A stretch of 64,000 nucleotides of DNA from CAWEFA01 sp963808135 (GTDB lineage Bacteria > Bacteroidota > Bacteroidia > Bacteroidales > DTGW01). Location of the stretch: assembly GCA_963808135.1 (NCBI GenBank), contig CAWEFA010000143.1:19774-83773 (forward strand), written 5' to 3'. Of this stretch, positions 55,550 through 64,000 are shown piece by piece. Numbering within the stretch: the first letter of the stretch is position 1; every line of letters starts with the position of its first letter. The position numbers and the translations under genes were made by a program. The notes under the pieces are model-generated. The model searched no databases, had not been told where the DNA came from, and was given only the letters and a program-made list of their open reading frames with translations.

Positions 55550-56804
55550 TTATCTTATTTTCAAAGTAACAATTGTTATAATTGCAAGCATCAATGATAC
55601 AATCCAGAAGCGGGTAACTATTTTAGCTTCGGGATAACCTAAAACCTGGAAATGATGGTGCAGAGGGGCCATTCTGAAAATCCTCCGGCCTGTGCCTGTC
55701 CTTTTTTTTGTGAATTTAAAATAACCGACCTGCAATACAACCGATAGGTTTTCTGCCAGAAATACACCGCAAAGCACCGGAATAAGCAATTCTTTTCGGA
55801 TAATAATTGAAAAAACTGCAATTATTCCTCCTAAAGCCAAACTTCCTGTATCACCCATGAATACTTGCGCGGGGTGTGCGTTGTACCACAGAAAACCGAT
55901 GGTGGCTCCCATATATGCGCTTGCGAAAATACCCAGCTCGCCTATTTTTGGTATGTACATGATATTTAAATAGTCGGCAAATATTAAGTTACCTGAAAGG
56001 TAAGCCAGTATCCCCAGCGTAGCCCCAATAATTGCAGAAGTTCCGGTAGCCAGCCCATCAAGCCCGTCGGTTATGTTAGCGCCATTTGATACTGCTGAAA
56101 TAATAATTATTATTGCAACAATGAAGATGAGCCATTTCCATTTGTTGGCACCGCTTCCTAAAAACCAAAGCAGTTTTGAATAATCGAACTCATTGTTTTT
56201 TACAAAATGGAATGGTTGTTTTTGTAGACTTGACATCGGTATATTCATAAGCTTTATGGTTTGTAACGCTTATTTTATTTCCTATGATTGAATATTGAAC
56301 AATGGGTTTTGGTTTGACAGATCTTTCCCGGACTACGACGTCGCTGCTAAGCCAAAGGGTGAGCCCTACAATAAAGCCCAGTGAAACTTGTCCGAATATT
56401 TTAAATTTGCCTTCCAGCCCCTTTTTATCTTTTTTAAATACTTTAATATAATCATCGATAAATCCGATAAAGCCCAGCCAAACTGTCGTTACGAGCATTA
56501 GGATAACGTAAACGTTCAGAATATCGGCAAAGAGCAGGGTTGGTATTATAATGCTTGCAAGGATTATTATGCCTCCCATTGTCGGGGTTCCCTTTTTTTG
56601 TGTTTGTCCTTCAAGGCCAAGCTCCCTTATTTCCTCGCCAATTTGCTTCTTTTTAAGAAAGCATATAATTTGCCTTCCAAAAAGCATTGCAATGATTAAT
56701 GAAGTAATTGCAGCCATAGCTGCGCGAAATGAAATATAATGGAACACACCTATGCCCGGTATTTTCGTAACCTGATCTAAATATTTAAATAAGTAGTAGA
56801 ACAT
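55550..56804 (-). CDS. mraY: MraY phospho-MurNAc-pentapeptide transferase (frame broken once)
   Basis: About 418 residues when rejoined; Bacteroidota MraY are longer than in E. coli. Integral membrane enzyme that makes lipid I from UDP-MurNAc-pentapeptide and undecaprenyl phosphate. Seen: QKKGTPTMGGIIIL, IGFIDDYIKV (the Asp pair), NITDGLDGLATGTSAI, FMGDTGSLALGG and APLHHHFQVLG. The frame breaks at 56204-56207; dropping one A of the plus-strand AAAA restores TTIPFVKNNEFDYSKLLWFLG. A sequencing insertion is likely, as the gene is essential. Confidence 0.92.
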
Positions 56805-56813
56805 TTTAATATA

Positions 56814-56873
56814 GTTTCAAGTTTCAAGTTTCAAGTTTCAAGTTTCAAGTTTCAAGTTTCAAGTTTCAAGTTT
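56814..56873. repeat. Heptanucleotide repeat (GTTTCAA, 8.6 copies)
   Basis: Lies between mraY and the four-helix-bundle gene. On the minus strand the repeat reads AACTTGA and its first unit supplies the TGA stop codon of the four-helix-bundle gene. Confidence 0.9.
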
Positions 56874-57306
56874 TGCTATTAAAGTTATCTTCTGGTTTGG
56901 TTGTTTGTTTTTTAGAGTTTTTGAATCTGTTTCCTTTGTATTCAGAGGATTTAAGATATTCGATAAATCCTTTGAGCATTTTTAATATTTCATCAGCTAA
57001 ATTGTACAGATCATTAAATTGGGTTTGATTTACATATTTATTATCAAGAGCACGATATAATTGAGATTTTACTTCGCCGGCAGAACCTTTGGCTATAGAT
57101 AGAAAATAAATAAACTCTTGCTTTCCATCTCTTTCAAATCCTTCAGCTATGTTATCCATAATTGAACCGGAAGCAGCCCTAATTTGTCCTTTTAGTTCAA
57201 AGTCTTTTGCAAATATTCCTGTTCCGGAAATTTCATATATTTCCTTTGATAATACCCTGGCTCTTTTCCATATCTCAATATCTTCAAGTCGCTTTATCAT
57301 TGTCAT
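56866..57306 (-). CDS. Four-helix-bundle protein (23S rRNA intervening-sequence type)
   Basis: 146 residues of the PF05635 family: LEDIEIWKRARVLSKEIYEI, FELKGQIRAASGSIMDNIAEGFERDG, EFIYFLSIAKGSAGEVKSQLYRALD and LADEILKMLKGFIEYL, with a short basic tail. Such genes usually sit in intervening sequences of rRNA genes or as roving single genes; their role is unknown. Here it lies inside the dcw cluster, overlaps the murE stop by 4 bp (ATGA), and ends within a heptad repeat. Likely an insertion that became part of the operon. Confidence 0.9.
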   Translation of the reverse strand: MTMIKRLEDIEIWKRARVLSKEIYEISGTGIFAKDFELKGQIRAASGSIMDNIAEGFERDGKQEFIYFLSIAKGSAGEVKSQLYRALDNKYVNQTQFNDLYNLADEILKMLKGFIEYLKSSEYKGNRFKNSKKQTTKPEDNFNSKT

Positions 57307-58778
57307 AATTCAGAATTTGAAATTTGAAACCTGAAATTTTTTATTAATTCTTCCTTATCGTCAAAATGATGCCTGATGCCTTTAACTTCCTGGTATGGTT
57401 CATGGCCTTTGCCAGCAATTAAAACTATATCGCCCGGTTTTGCCATTATTATTGCCGCTTTGATTGCTTCGCGACGATCAATAATTGTTATGGTTTTTGA
57501 TTTTTGTTTATCATCAATCCCTGCTAACATATCATGGATAATATCTTCAGGTTCTTCAAAACGGGGATTATCGGAAGTGATAATTACCTTGTCCGATTTT
57601 TCGGCACAAATACGTGCCATTTTCGGTCTTTTTGTTTTGTCGCGGTTTCCGCCGGCGCCAACAACAGTAATTAGCTGTTCATTGCCACTCCGGATTCGGA
57701 TAATTGCATTTAACACATTTTCAAGAGCATCCGGCGAATGTGCATAATCGACTATCCCAGTTATGCCATTTTTAGAGCGAATAGTTTCGAAACGTCCCGG
57801 AACCTCATGAATGGAGCTCAATAGTTTTAATATTTCTTGTTTATCCTGTCCGAGCATCCTGGCTGTTGAATATACCGCCAGGATGTTATAAGCATTGAAT
57901 TCGCCGATTAATGGCGTCCAAAATTCAGCTCCATCGAGTTTAAGGTGCATCCCTTCAAAATGGCTTTCAATTATTTTTGTGTTATAATCGGCTGCCGAAT
58001 GTAAAGAATAAGTAATTACCCTGGCTTTGGTGTTCTGAACCATTATCCTGCCATTCTTATCATCAATATTGATTATTGCAAAGGCAGCAGAGCCGAGTTG
58101 ATCGAAAAATGATTTTTTAGCTTTTATATAATTTGCAAACGTTACATGATAATCCAAATGGTCGTGGGTAATATTTGAAAAGATTGCGCCGGCAAACTGC
58201 AACCCTGCTATACGTTTTTGTGCAAGCGAATGTGAACTTACTTCCATAAAGCAATATTTGCAGCCTGTTTCAACCATTTCATTCAACAGCTTATTAATTA
58301 CAAGCTGATCGGGCGTTGTATGGGTTGCCTCGTATGATTTGTCTTCAACACGGTAAATTACGGTTGAAATCAGGCCGCATTTAAATCCCAAAGTCCTGAA
58401 AAGTTCGTAAAGCAATGTAACAGTTGTAGTTTTGCCGTTTGTACCGGTTATTCCAACCAGGTTAAGTTTTTTCGACGGGTTATTATAATAATTTGAAGCC
58501 ATTATCCCTAAAGCTTTAGCCGAATTGGTGGTAACTACCCAGCAAATTTTATTATCGGGGGTTTCAGGGAGTTTTTCACAAACAACAACTTTTGCGCCGA
58601 GTTCAACAGCTATGGTAATAAAAGCATGGCCATCGTTCTGTGTTCCTGAAACAGCTACGAATACCGAACCTTGTTTAACTTTGCGAGAATCGAATTGAAT
58701 ATCGGTAATTTCACAAGATACTTCCCCTATTACCTTTAAAGGTTTAATACCGGCCAATATGTCTTCTAATCTTTTCAT
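57303..58778 (-). CDS. murE: MurE ligase (UDP-MurNAc-tripeptide synthetase)
   Basis: 491 residues. Adds the third peptide residue to UDP-MurNAc-L-Ala-D-Glu. Seen: FDSRKVKQGSVFVAVSGTQNDGH, ATP loop GITGTNGKTTTVTLLYEL, NITHDHLDYH with the carbamylated-lysine region nearby, and TSDNPRFEEPEDI. The DNPR motif is the mark of meso-diaminopimelate specificity, so the cell wall is probably of the Gram-negative mDAP type. The four-helix-bundle gene starts within its last codon. Confidence 0.96.
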   Translation of the reverse strand: MKRLEDILAGIKPLKVIGEVSCEITDIQFDSRKVKQGSVFVAVSGTQNDGHAFITIAVELGAKVVVCEKLPETPDNKICWVVTTNSAKALGIMASNYYNNPSKKLNLVGITGTNGKTTTVTLLYELFRTLGFKCGLISTVIYRVEDKSYEATHTTPDQLVINKLLNEMVETGCKYCFMEVSSHSLAQKRIAGLQFAGAIFSNITHDHLDYHVTFANYIKAKKSFFDQLGSAAFAIINIDDKNGRIMVQNTKARVITYSLHSAADYNTKIIESHFEGMHLKLDGAEFWTPLIGEFNAYNILAVYSTARMLGQDKQEILKLLSSIHEVPGRFETIRSKNGITGIVDYAHSPDALENVLNAIIRIRSGNEQLITVVGAGGNRDKTKRPKMARICAEKSDKVIITSDNPRFEEPEDIIHDMLAGIDDKQKSKTITIIDRREAIKAAIIMAKPGDIVLIAGKGHEPYQEVKGIRHHFDDKEELIKNFRFQISNSEL

Positions 58779-58803
58779 CTATATTTTGCTGCAACTTTTT
58801 TGG

Positions 58804-58885
58804 AATTCGTAATTCGTAATTCGTAATTCGTAATTCGTAATTCGTAATTCGTAATTCGTAATTCGTAATTCGTAATTCGTAATTC
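58804..58885. repeat. Heptanucleotide repeat (AATTCGT, 11.7 copies)
   Basis: The longest of the heptad arrays; it fills the gap between ftsI and murE and ends 6 bp from the ftsI stop codon. All copies are identical, which suggests recent slippage. Confidence 0.92.
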
Positions 58886-58891
58886 TTTTCT

Positions 58892-60760
58892 TTACCCCAT
58901 ACTCATTTTAATAATTATTGTATTGCCTTTCTCAACTTTATTGCCGGGAGAAATCGATTGCTCTTTAACTTTTCCATAACCCAAAACTAATACATGAAGC
59001 CCGGCTTTTTCGAGAAGGAATACGGCGTCTTTTGCCCCCATTCCGGTTACATCGGGAACCATGTTGTCAATTACCTTGCGATTGTAAATATTTATTTTAT
59101 CGTTATTTTTTGAAGTTGTAACCCAATTACTTATTTTTTCAGACTTTTCCAGCGCCTTTATTCCTAATTCGTCGATTGAGTTTTCGGTATCCTGCCATGA
59201 ACCATTTTTTGCGAAAGGCGCTTCAGCATTCAAATGCTTGCTGCCTTTTAGAATTTCATCATGCATCTCATAACTTGTGGCATATACTTTTTGGGCAATT
59301 TCTTTAAATACCGGCCCTGCAACAATGTTTCCATAATAAACATCCTTTGAAGGAACGTTTACAACAACAATACAGGAATATTTTGGCTTATTGGCAGGAA
59401 AATATCCAACAAATGAAGCCTGGTAACTTATTTTTGTGTTATTGCGATAACCGAATTTCTGATTTGCAATTTGCGCTGTACCAGTTTTACCAGCTATTTG
59501 CAAAACCGAATCCCTTAAATTCAGGGCTGTGCCATTTTCAACAACGCCTTCCAGCATTTTTCTTGCTTTACGGATGGTAGACATTGAGCAAATTGAAGGT
59601 ATGATTACATCCGGATTAAAAGTTTTTATTGTCGTTCCGTGTAAACAAAAGCTTTTTACAAATCTTGGCCTGATTAATTTTCCATTGTTTGCAACTGCAT
59701 TGTAAAAAGCTAAAATTTGTAAAGGGGTAAGCCTTACTTCGTAACCATGCGCCATCATTGGAAGCGATATTCCCGACCATAATTTATCGCCGGGATATTT
59801 GATAAATGGAGAGCCTTCGCCTTTAATACCCAGATCGAGTTTTCTATTCAGCCCGAAGCTATATAACCGTTTAACAAATTGTTCCTCACGGCCTTTATAA
59901 CTTTTAACAATGGCTTTTGCCACGCCAACATTCGACGATACTTCAAATATCTGTTGTATGCTTATTTTTCCATATCCTTTTTCATAGCTGTCATGGATAA
60001 CTTTGTCGTAATATTGGATAGAGCCATTGCCGGTGTCTATGGTATCGTCGGGACTGATGTAACCGTCTTCCATTGCTGCCATTAATGAAGCCAATTTAAA
60101 AGTTGAACCGGGTTCAGTGCTTTCTGCAATCCCGTAATTATAATTTTCATGATATTCCCCGCTACTGTCGCGTTCGAGGTTTGAAATGGCTTTTATTTCG
60201 CCGGTAGTTACCTCCATCAAAATAGCCACGCCATGATGTGCTTCATGTTTTGTCAATTGTCTGCGCAATGCTTCTTCGGCTACATCCTGGATGTTTAAAT
60301 CAATTGTAGTTACAACATCGTAGCCGTCTTTCGGTTCTACTTCGTTTTCATCGTTCATGGGCATCCAAATATTTCCTGTCAGCCTTTGCATTAATTTTAC
60401 GCCTTTTACACCGCGTAGCTCTTTATCGAATGAGCCTTCAATGCCTACCATATTGGCATTTTCATCTTTTGAAAGATAGCCAATTGTACGGGAAGCTAAA
60501 TTGCCATAAGGCAGGAAACGTACATTGTCCTGCGAAACAATAAGCCCTCCTTTGTTTTGTCCTAATCTGAAAATAGGAAATGTCCTCAATTTTTTAAGCT
60601 GCTGAAAATTGGCTTTTCGCTTTACAATATAATACCTGTTATTTGCCGCCCTTGCTTTTATAATTTCATTTTTAAAGCAGCTTTTAGATTTTTCAGGAAA
60701 TAATTGCGATAAGTTTAACGCAAGCGAGTCGATACAAGAAGAAAAAATTTTAAGGACAGA
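58892..60760 (-). CDS. ftsI: FtsI penicillin-binding protein with PASTA domain, 5' end missing
   Basis: About 620 residues remain. Septal transpeptidase working with FtsW. Active-site motifs: STEPGSTFKLASL (Ser-x-x-Lys), SSNVG and GKTGTAQ. A PASTA domain (MVPDVTGMGAKDAVFLLEKAGL) closes the protein, as in Bacteroidota. The N-terminal cytoplasmic tail, membrane helix and about 80 residues of the dimerisation domain are absent: recognisable FtsI sequence (IFSSCIDSLALNLSQLFPEKS) starts just at the change of base composition near 60,755. The upstream genes mraZ, rsmH and ftsL are also missing. Confidence 0.92.
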   Translation of the reverse strand, partial: SVLKIFSSCIDSLALNLSQLFPEKSKSCFKNEIIKARAANNRYYIVKRKANFQQLKKLRTFPIFRLGQNKGGLIVSQDNVRFLPYGNLASRTIGYLSKDENANMVGIEGSFDKELRGVKGVKLMQRLTGNIWMPMNDENEVEPKDGYDVVTTIDLNIQDVAEEALRRQLTKHEAHHGVAILMEVTTGEIKAISNLERDSSGEYHENYNYGIAESTEPGSTFKLASLMAAMEDGYISPDDTIDTGNGSIQYYDKVIHDSYEKGYGKISIQQIFEVSSNVGVAKAIVKSYKGREEQFVKRLYSFGLNRKLDLGIKGEGSPFIKYPGDKLWSGISLPMMAHGYEVRLTPLQILAFYNAVANNGKLIRPRFVKSFCLHGTTIKTFNPDVIIPSICSMSTIRKARKMLEGVVENGTALNLRDSVLQIAGKTGTAQIANQKFGYRNNTKISYQASFVGYFPANKPKYSCIVVVNVPSKDVYYGNIVAGPVFKEIAQKVYATSYEMHDEILKGSKHLNAEAPFAKNGSWQDTENSIDELGIKALEKSEKISNWVTTSKNNDKINIYNRKVIDNMVPDVTGMGAKDAVFLLEKAGLHVLVLGYGKVKEQSISPGNKVEKGNTIIIKMSMG

Positions 60761-60775
60761 CAGCGCCTGGACCAT
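60745..60775. other. Composition junction, probable chimeric join
   Basis: AT-rich ftsI sequence stops and GC-rich permease sequence starts within about 30 bp. Both genes are cut in mid-domain at the same point, and I see no repeat, att site or IS end. The exact base cannot be fixed by eye. Confidence 0.85.
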
Positions 60776-61535
60776 GGTGCGCTGACACAGACGGTGATCG
60801 GCTATATCGAGGGCCTATGTTTGCGCTTCGGAATAGGATCGCCGCTCTATCGAGGCGGCCCGTCTCCCTGCGTCGGCATTGCCGACTCCGGCCCTGGATG
60901 TTCGTCCGCGAGTGCTCTTCAATCAAGACTTGAGGAGCGTCGTCTTCCTCGTCCCCGGCCTCGTCGCGCTTATCCTCATCATCACGGCGGTCGTAACCGC
61001 CTCTCTGGCTGTCGTGTGAGAGAAGGAAACGGGCTCGATGGAGCAGATACTCGTTTCGCCGGTCGGCGCGGTGGAGTTCATCGTCGGGAAAACCTTGCCC
61101 TACGCCGGTGTCGGAGCGATTTCCGCTACCACGGTTCTACTGACGGCGGCGCTGCTTTTCGGGGTTACGGTCAAGGGCAGCCTCATTGCCCTGGTCGCGA
61201 CGACCGGACTTTTCATTCTCGCCTGTCTCGGCGTAGGTATCCTGATCTCCACGGTCGCAGAGACGCAGCAGGTGGCCTTCCTCATAGGGACCTTGGCGAC
61301 GCTGGTCCCTACGTTCACGCTTTCGGGCTTTGTCTTTCCTCTTCGCAACATGCCTCTCATCATCCAGGTTCTAGCGCATGTCTTCCCGACGACGTACTAC
61401 ATTCAAATCCTTCAGTCTATCCTGGTAAAGGGCAGCGGATTCGCGACCTACTGGCGACCGAGTCTTTCTCTCGTCATCTATGCCGCCTTGGCGATATTGC
61501 TGAGCGCGGCCCGATTCGCGCGATCTAGGAGATGA
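60761..61535 (+). pseudogene. ABC-2 type permease, 5' truncated, frames broken
   Basis: C-terminal two-thirds of a YbhS/YbhR-like ABC-2 permease. The start QTVIGYIEGL is in one frame; by about 60,840 the reading moves to another (PALDVRPRVLFNQDLRS, VFLVPGLVALILIITAVVTASLAVV). An in-frame TGA at 61017 interrupts VVREKETGSMEQILVSP, probably CGA in the original. From 61038 the frame is intact to the stop (LSGFVFPLRNMPLIIQVLAHVFPTTYYIQILQSILVKG). Together with the next gene it would form the membrane pair of a drug or lipid exporter. The breaks look like sequence errors in a low-quality contig end. Confidence 0.8.
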
Positions 61536-61539
61536 GCCG

Positions 61540-62653
61540 ATGAGCCGAGTAACCAGTCTTATCCGCAAGGAGCTCATTCAACTCAGGCGCGACAAGAAAA
61601 TGCGCGCGATGCTGTTCATCGCCCCGGTCATGCAGGTTTTAGTGCTCGGCTATGCCGCCAACATGGATGTGCACGACGTGCCTTTGGCGGTTCTCGACCA
61701 AGACATGAGTCTGCGGAGTCGCGAACTTGCCATAGCTTTCGAAAACTCTGCTGCCTTCCGCCTCGTCGCCGCGCCGAGCTCGCAGAGGGAACTCTCTTCT
61801 CGAGTTGGATGCCGGTTCGGCCGAGGTCGGCCTCGTCATCCCGCCTTCGTTTGTATCGATCTCGACGCGATCGCCGTTGCTGCAGGTTCTCGTCGACGGC
61901 TCGCGTTCGAACACGGCCGCGGTTTCTCTTTCTTACGCCGTAGCCGTTGCTAACGCCTATGGCCAGAGAGTAGGTGCGTCATCTTCACCGATGCGACTAT
62001 CCATGCCCTCGTTGACGCGCGTACGAGGGTCTGGTACAACCCTGAACTTAAAAGCCGACTCTTTATGGTGCCGGGGATTTTTGCGCTTCTGGCCATGGTG
62101 TTTACAATCATCCTGACCTCGCTGGCGATCGTAAAGGAGAAAGAGGCAGGGACCCTCGAACAACTTATGGTAAGTCCGCTCAAAAAGGGCGAACTCATTA
62201 TAGGAAAGCTTGCACCCTTTATGCTCGTAAGTATCGTCATTCTCACCCTCGCTCTCGTCGCCGTTCGTGCTTTCTTCGGCATACTTCCGCGAGGTTCGCT
62301 GCTACTGTTGGCTCTGCTCTCCATCGCCTTTGTTATTGCCACTCTCGGCATAGGACTTTTCGTATCCACGCTGGCCAGGACCCAACAACAGGCCATGATG
62401 TTCTCGATCTTCTTTTTTATGTTTCCGATGATGATTCTTTCGGGATTCGTGTTTCCTATCGCCAACATGCCGCCTGTTATCCAGGCCATCACCTACATCA
62501 TGCCATTGAGGTATTACCTTGTGATCGTACGCGATCTATTTTTGAAAGGTTCGGGCCTCGATGTGCTCCTGGCCCCAGCTTTTGCCTCTGCTTGCGCTGG
62601 GCGCAGGTGTTATTGGAATAAGTGTAGTCCGCTTCAGGAAGCAACTTGACTAA
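61540..62653 (+). pseudogene. ABC-2 type permease, second subunit, frames broken
   Basis: About 371 residues in family length. Starts 4 bp after the first permease (MSRVTSLIRKELIQLRRDKKMRAMLF). Near 61,800 the frame shifts (to DAGSAEVGLVIPPSF), returns near 61,980 (DARTRVWYNPELKSRLFMVPGIFALL), and shifts again near 62,575, where ALPLLALGAGVIGISVVRFRKQLD leads to the stop at 62653. The ABC-2 signature is AIVKEKEAGTLEQLMVSPLKKGELIIGKL. Three frame changes in one gene favour sequence error over decay. The ATPase and membrane-fusion partners would lie upstream, beyond the join. Confidence 0.82.
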
Positions 62654-62679
62654 TGAAAAACGGTGCCAATGAAAAGGCC

Positions 62680-62708
62680 CCCGGACGTCAGGAGGTTGAC
62701 CGTCCGGG
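62680..62708. terminator. GC-rich hairpin between convergent genes
   Basis: CCCGGACG-TCA pairs with TGA-C-CGTCCGGG (one bulged C) around a 6-nt loop, midway between the plus-strand permease pair and the minus-strand sugar permeases. It has no T run. Confidence 0.55.
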
Positions 62709-62805
62709 AGAAGGGCAAGTATACGCGAAGAGCGCTCGATGAGTTCGCGAATTGCTGAATTTCAACTCTGCCGAGGAAGGGGCTCGGGCTGGCTTTGGGT
62801 TTCGT

Positions 62806-63777
62806 TTACCTTGGTGCCTTTCCTGGATTAAGCGCTCTCTGCAGAAGGACGAATACGAAGACAAGGAAGCCTATCGTAATTCTTGTCCACCAAGAGTTGA
62901 GAGTACCTTGAAAAACGATGAGGACTTGGATGGTACCGTACACCAAGACTCCGAACATGGTCCCGAGAATGCTTCCCATCCCTCCGGTTAGAAGCGTTCC
63001 GCCGATCACGACCGTGGCGATCGTATCCAACTCCATGCCTACGCCGTTCAAAGAATAGCCGGAGAGTGTCGTGAAAGTGAACACGATGCCGGCGAGGGCT
63101 GAGCAAAAACCGCTCACTACATATATGAACACCTTCGTGCGGGCCACCGGCAGGCCCATCAGGATGGCCGACTGCTCGTTGCCGCCGATGGCGAAGACAG
63201 TGCGTCCGAATTTCGGTGGAACGGGAAAACGAAAATTCCAGCAATGACGACAAGGACCGCAATGAGTACGCTCGGAGATATGTAGCTGTTGGCAAAGAGA
63301 TTTATCTGAGCATTGGCCATGTGATGCCAGAAATGGTTATCGATGGCTATGGTGTCGATGCTCACTACATAGCATAAGCCGCGTCCCAGGTAGAGGCCAG
63401 CAAGCGTTATGATGAACGGTTGCAGGTTGAACTTCTGGATAAGAAAACCCTGGAAGGAACCAAAAGCGATGCCCATAATGAGAACGGTAGGTATTACGAG
63501 GGCGGACTCCAGTGGGATTTCGTAAGGAGACTTAAGGCTACCACGGTGGCTAGCGCGAGCACCGAGCCGACCGACAAATCGATGCCTCCCAAACTATGAC
63601 GAAAGTCATGCCGACGCCGAGTATCAGGCATGCGGTATTCATGAATAGGTTGAAGGAATTTTGGAGTGTAAAAAAGCCGATAAAGGAGACGGACCCGGCA
63701 CCGAACATCACCACGAACAAGCCTAGGGTCACGAACAAAGACAAACTGCGCTGGGTAATAAGGCTTTTCGTCTTCAT
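62806..63777 (-). pseudogene. yjfF: YjfF-type sugar ABC permease, frames broken
   Basis: 324 codons, the normal length for YjfF (331 in E. coli), the second permease of galactofuranose/ribose-type importers. N-terminus LFVTLGLFVVMFGAGSVSFIGFFTLQNSFNLFMN; middle NLQPFIITLAGLYLGRGLCYVVS; C-terminal ARTKVFIYVVSGFCSALAGIVFT and GTLLTGGMGSILGTMFGVLVYG. The frame changes near 63,590 and 63,220 at least (the latter restores FGRTVFAIGGNEQSAILMGLP). Its ATG overlaps the stop of the gene ahead by 4 bp (ATGA). Same GC-rich segment as the ABC-2 genes. Confidence 0.82.
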
Positions 63778-64000
63778 ACAGCCAGCTCCCTTCTGCCGAA
63801 CATATTCGTCACCGAGGAACGGAACTTGGGCGACTGCAACAGGCTGATGATGTAGACGACAACGGCTTTGACCACTTGCGCTATTTCGGCGGCACGTTGA
63901 AGGCGTAGATGGTGACCGTCAAAGGTCTCGATTATCAGCGCACCCACTATGCTGCCCAGGAGATTGAACTTGCCGCCATTGAGCGAGGTCCCGCCGAGGA
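63774..64000 (-). pseudogene. ytfT: YtfT-type sugar ABC permease, 3' end only, frames broken
   Basis: About 75 C-terminal codons; the rest is outside the window. LGGTSLNGGKFNLLGSIVGALIIET is followed by a one-base insertion (TTIYAFNVPPEIAQVVKA-like after correction) and a one-base loss, then KAVVVYIISLLQSPKFRS. This matches the end of YtfT, the partner of YjfF in galactofuranose importers, in the expected order and with the usual 4-bp overlap. Confidence 0.78.

Noticed and set aside
54134..58885. CRISPR array
   Set aside because: The repeats are contiguous 7-bp units without spacers, and there are no cas genes in the window.
61017..61019. Selenocysteine or recoded TGA in the first ABC-2 permease
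   Set aside because: The family has arginine at this place (CGA to TGA is one base), and the segment has many other breaks.
60794..61528. Long plus-strand frame rich in R/S/P in the GC-rich segment
   Set aside because: Only its first 10 or so residues match an ABC-2 permease; the rest is an out-of-frame shadow of the real permease frame.

Overview
Positions 1 to about 60,750 are AT-rich Bacteroidota DNA. The signs are a dcw (division and wall) cluster in the Bacteroidota order, a type IX secretion sorting tail, MlaE/F/D, DUF3494 ice-binding proteins, CsbD/YtxH/Lmo0937 small proteins, TAnnTTTG-type promoters and mostly A-rich leaders without Shine-Dalgarno sites. I cannot name the genus. From about 60,760 to 64,000 the sequence is GC-rich (43 of 60 bases are G/C at 60841-60900, against 15 of 60 at 60661-60720) and carries transporter genes in broken frames. 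It starts in the middle of ftsI and of an ABC-2 permease, so a chimeric join is the simplest reading.

Layout. 1-1002: a partial exported protein with MORN-like motifs. 1.4-5.2 kb: a stress-type run of a lipoprotein, duplicated Lmo0937-plus-small-membrane-protein pairs, YtxH, a holin-like protein and an AI-2E transporter. 5.5-12.2 kb: DUF6600, DUF3332, mlaEFD and an Omp85-like protein. 12.5-21.2 kb: DUF3943, two PAP2 phosphatases, YihY, a BamA-like barrel, a small exported protein and an AsmA-like protein. 21.4-29.5 kb: three ice-binding proteins with four DUF3494 domains, and two OmpA proteins. 29.7-33.4 kb: an AraC regulator with an HMA-like N-terminus, a double-PAS hybrid kinase and a response regulator. 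33.6-37.2 kb: CsbD, outer-membrane and OmpA proteins, and a membrane-anchored protein with three HhH-like repeats. 37.5-45.9 kb: Dps, two universal stress proteins, acetate kinase with a degenerate paralogue, a FolE2 homologue lacking its metal ligands, pirin, and CbpA/CbpM. 46.1 kb: tRNA-Pro. 46.5-60.75 kb (minus strand): ftsI, murE, mraY, murD, ftsW, murG, murC, ftsQ, ftsA, ftsZ.

The strongest signal is a promoter module present nine times between 1.4 and 33.6 kb (called R1-R9). It has two TGTAAC-like half-sites exactly 21 bp apart, start to start. The second half-site always begins exactly 28 nt before the conserved A of an NANCTTTG-like -7 box. This is the geometry expected of an AraC-family activator acting on promoters without a -33 box. 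The AraC gene at 29743 sits behind one copy (R8). I infer an envelope and cold or osmotic stress regulon covering the lipoprotein, DUF6600, DUF3943/PAP2, ice-binding, OmpA, CsbD and sensor genes.

Single-base frame breaks occur in mlaE, mlaF, mlaD, one ice-binding gene, ftsQ, murG, murD and mraY. Because several of these genes are essential, most breaks are probably sequencing errors; such genes are reported as one CDS with the break noted.
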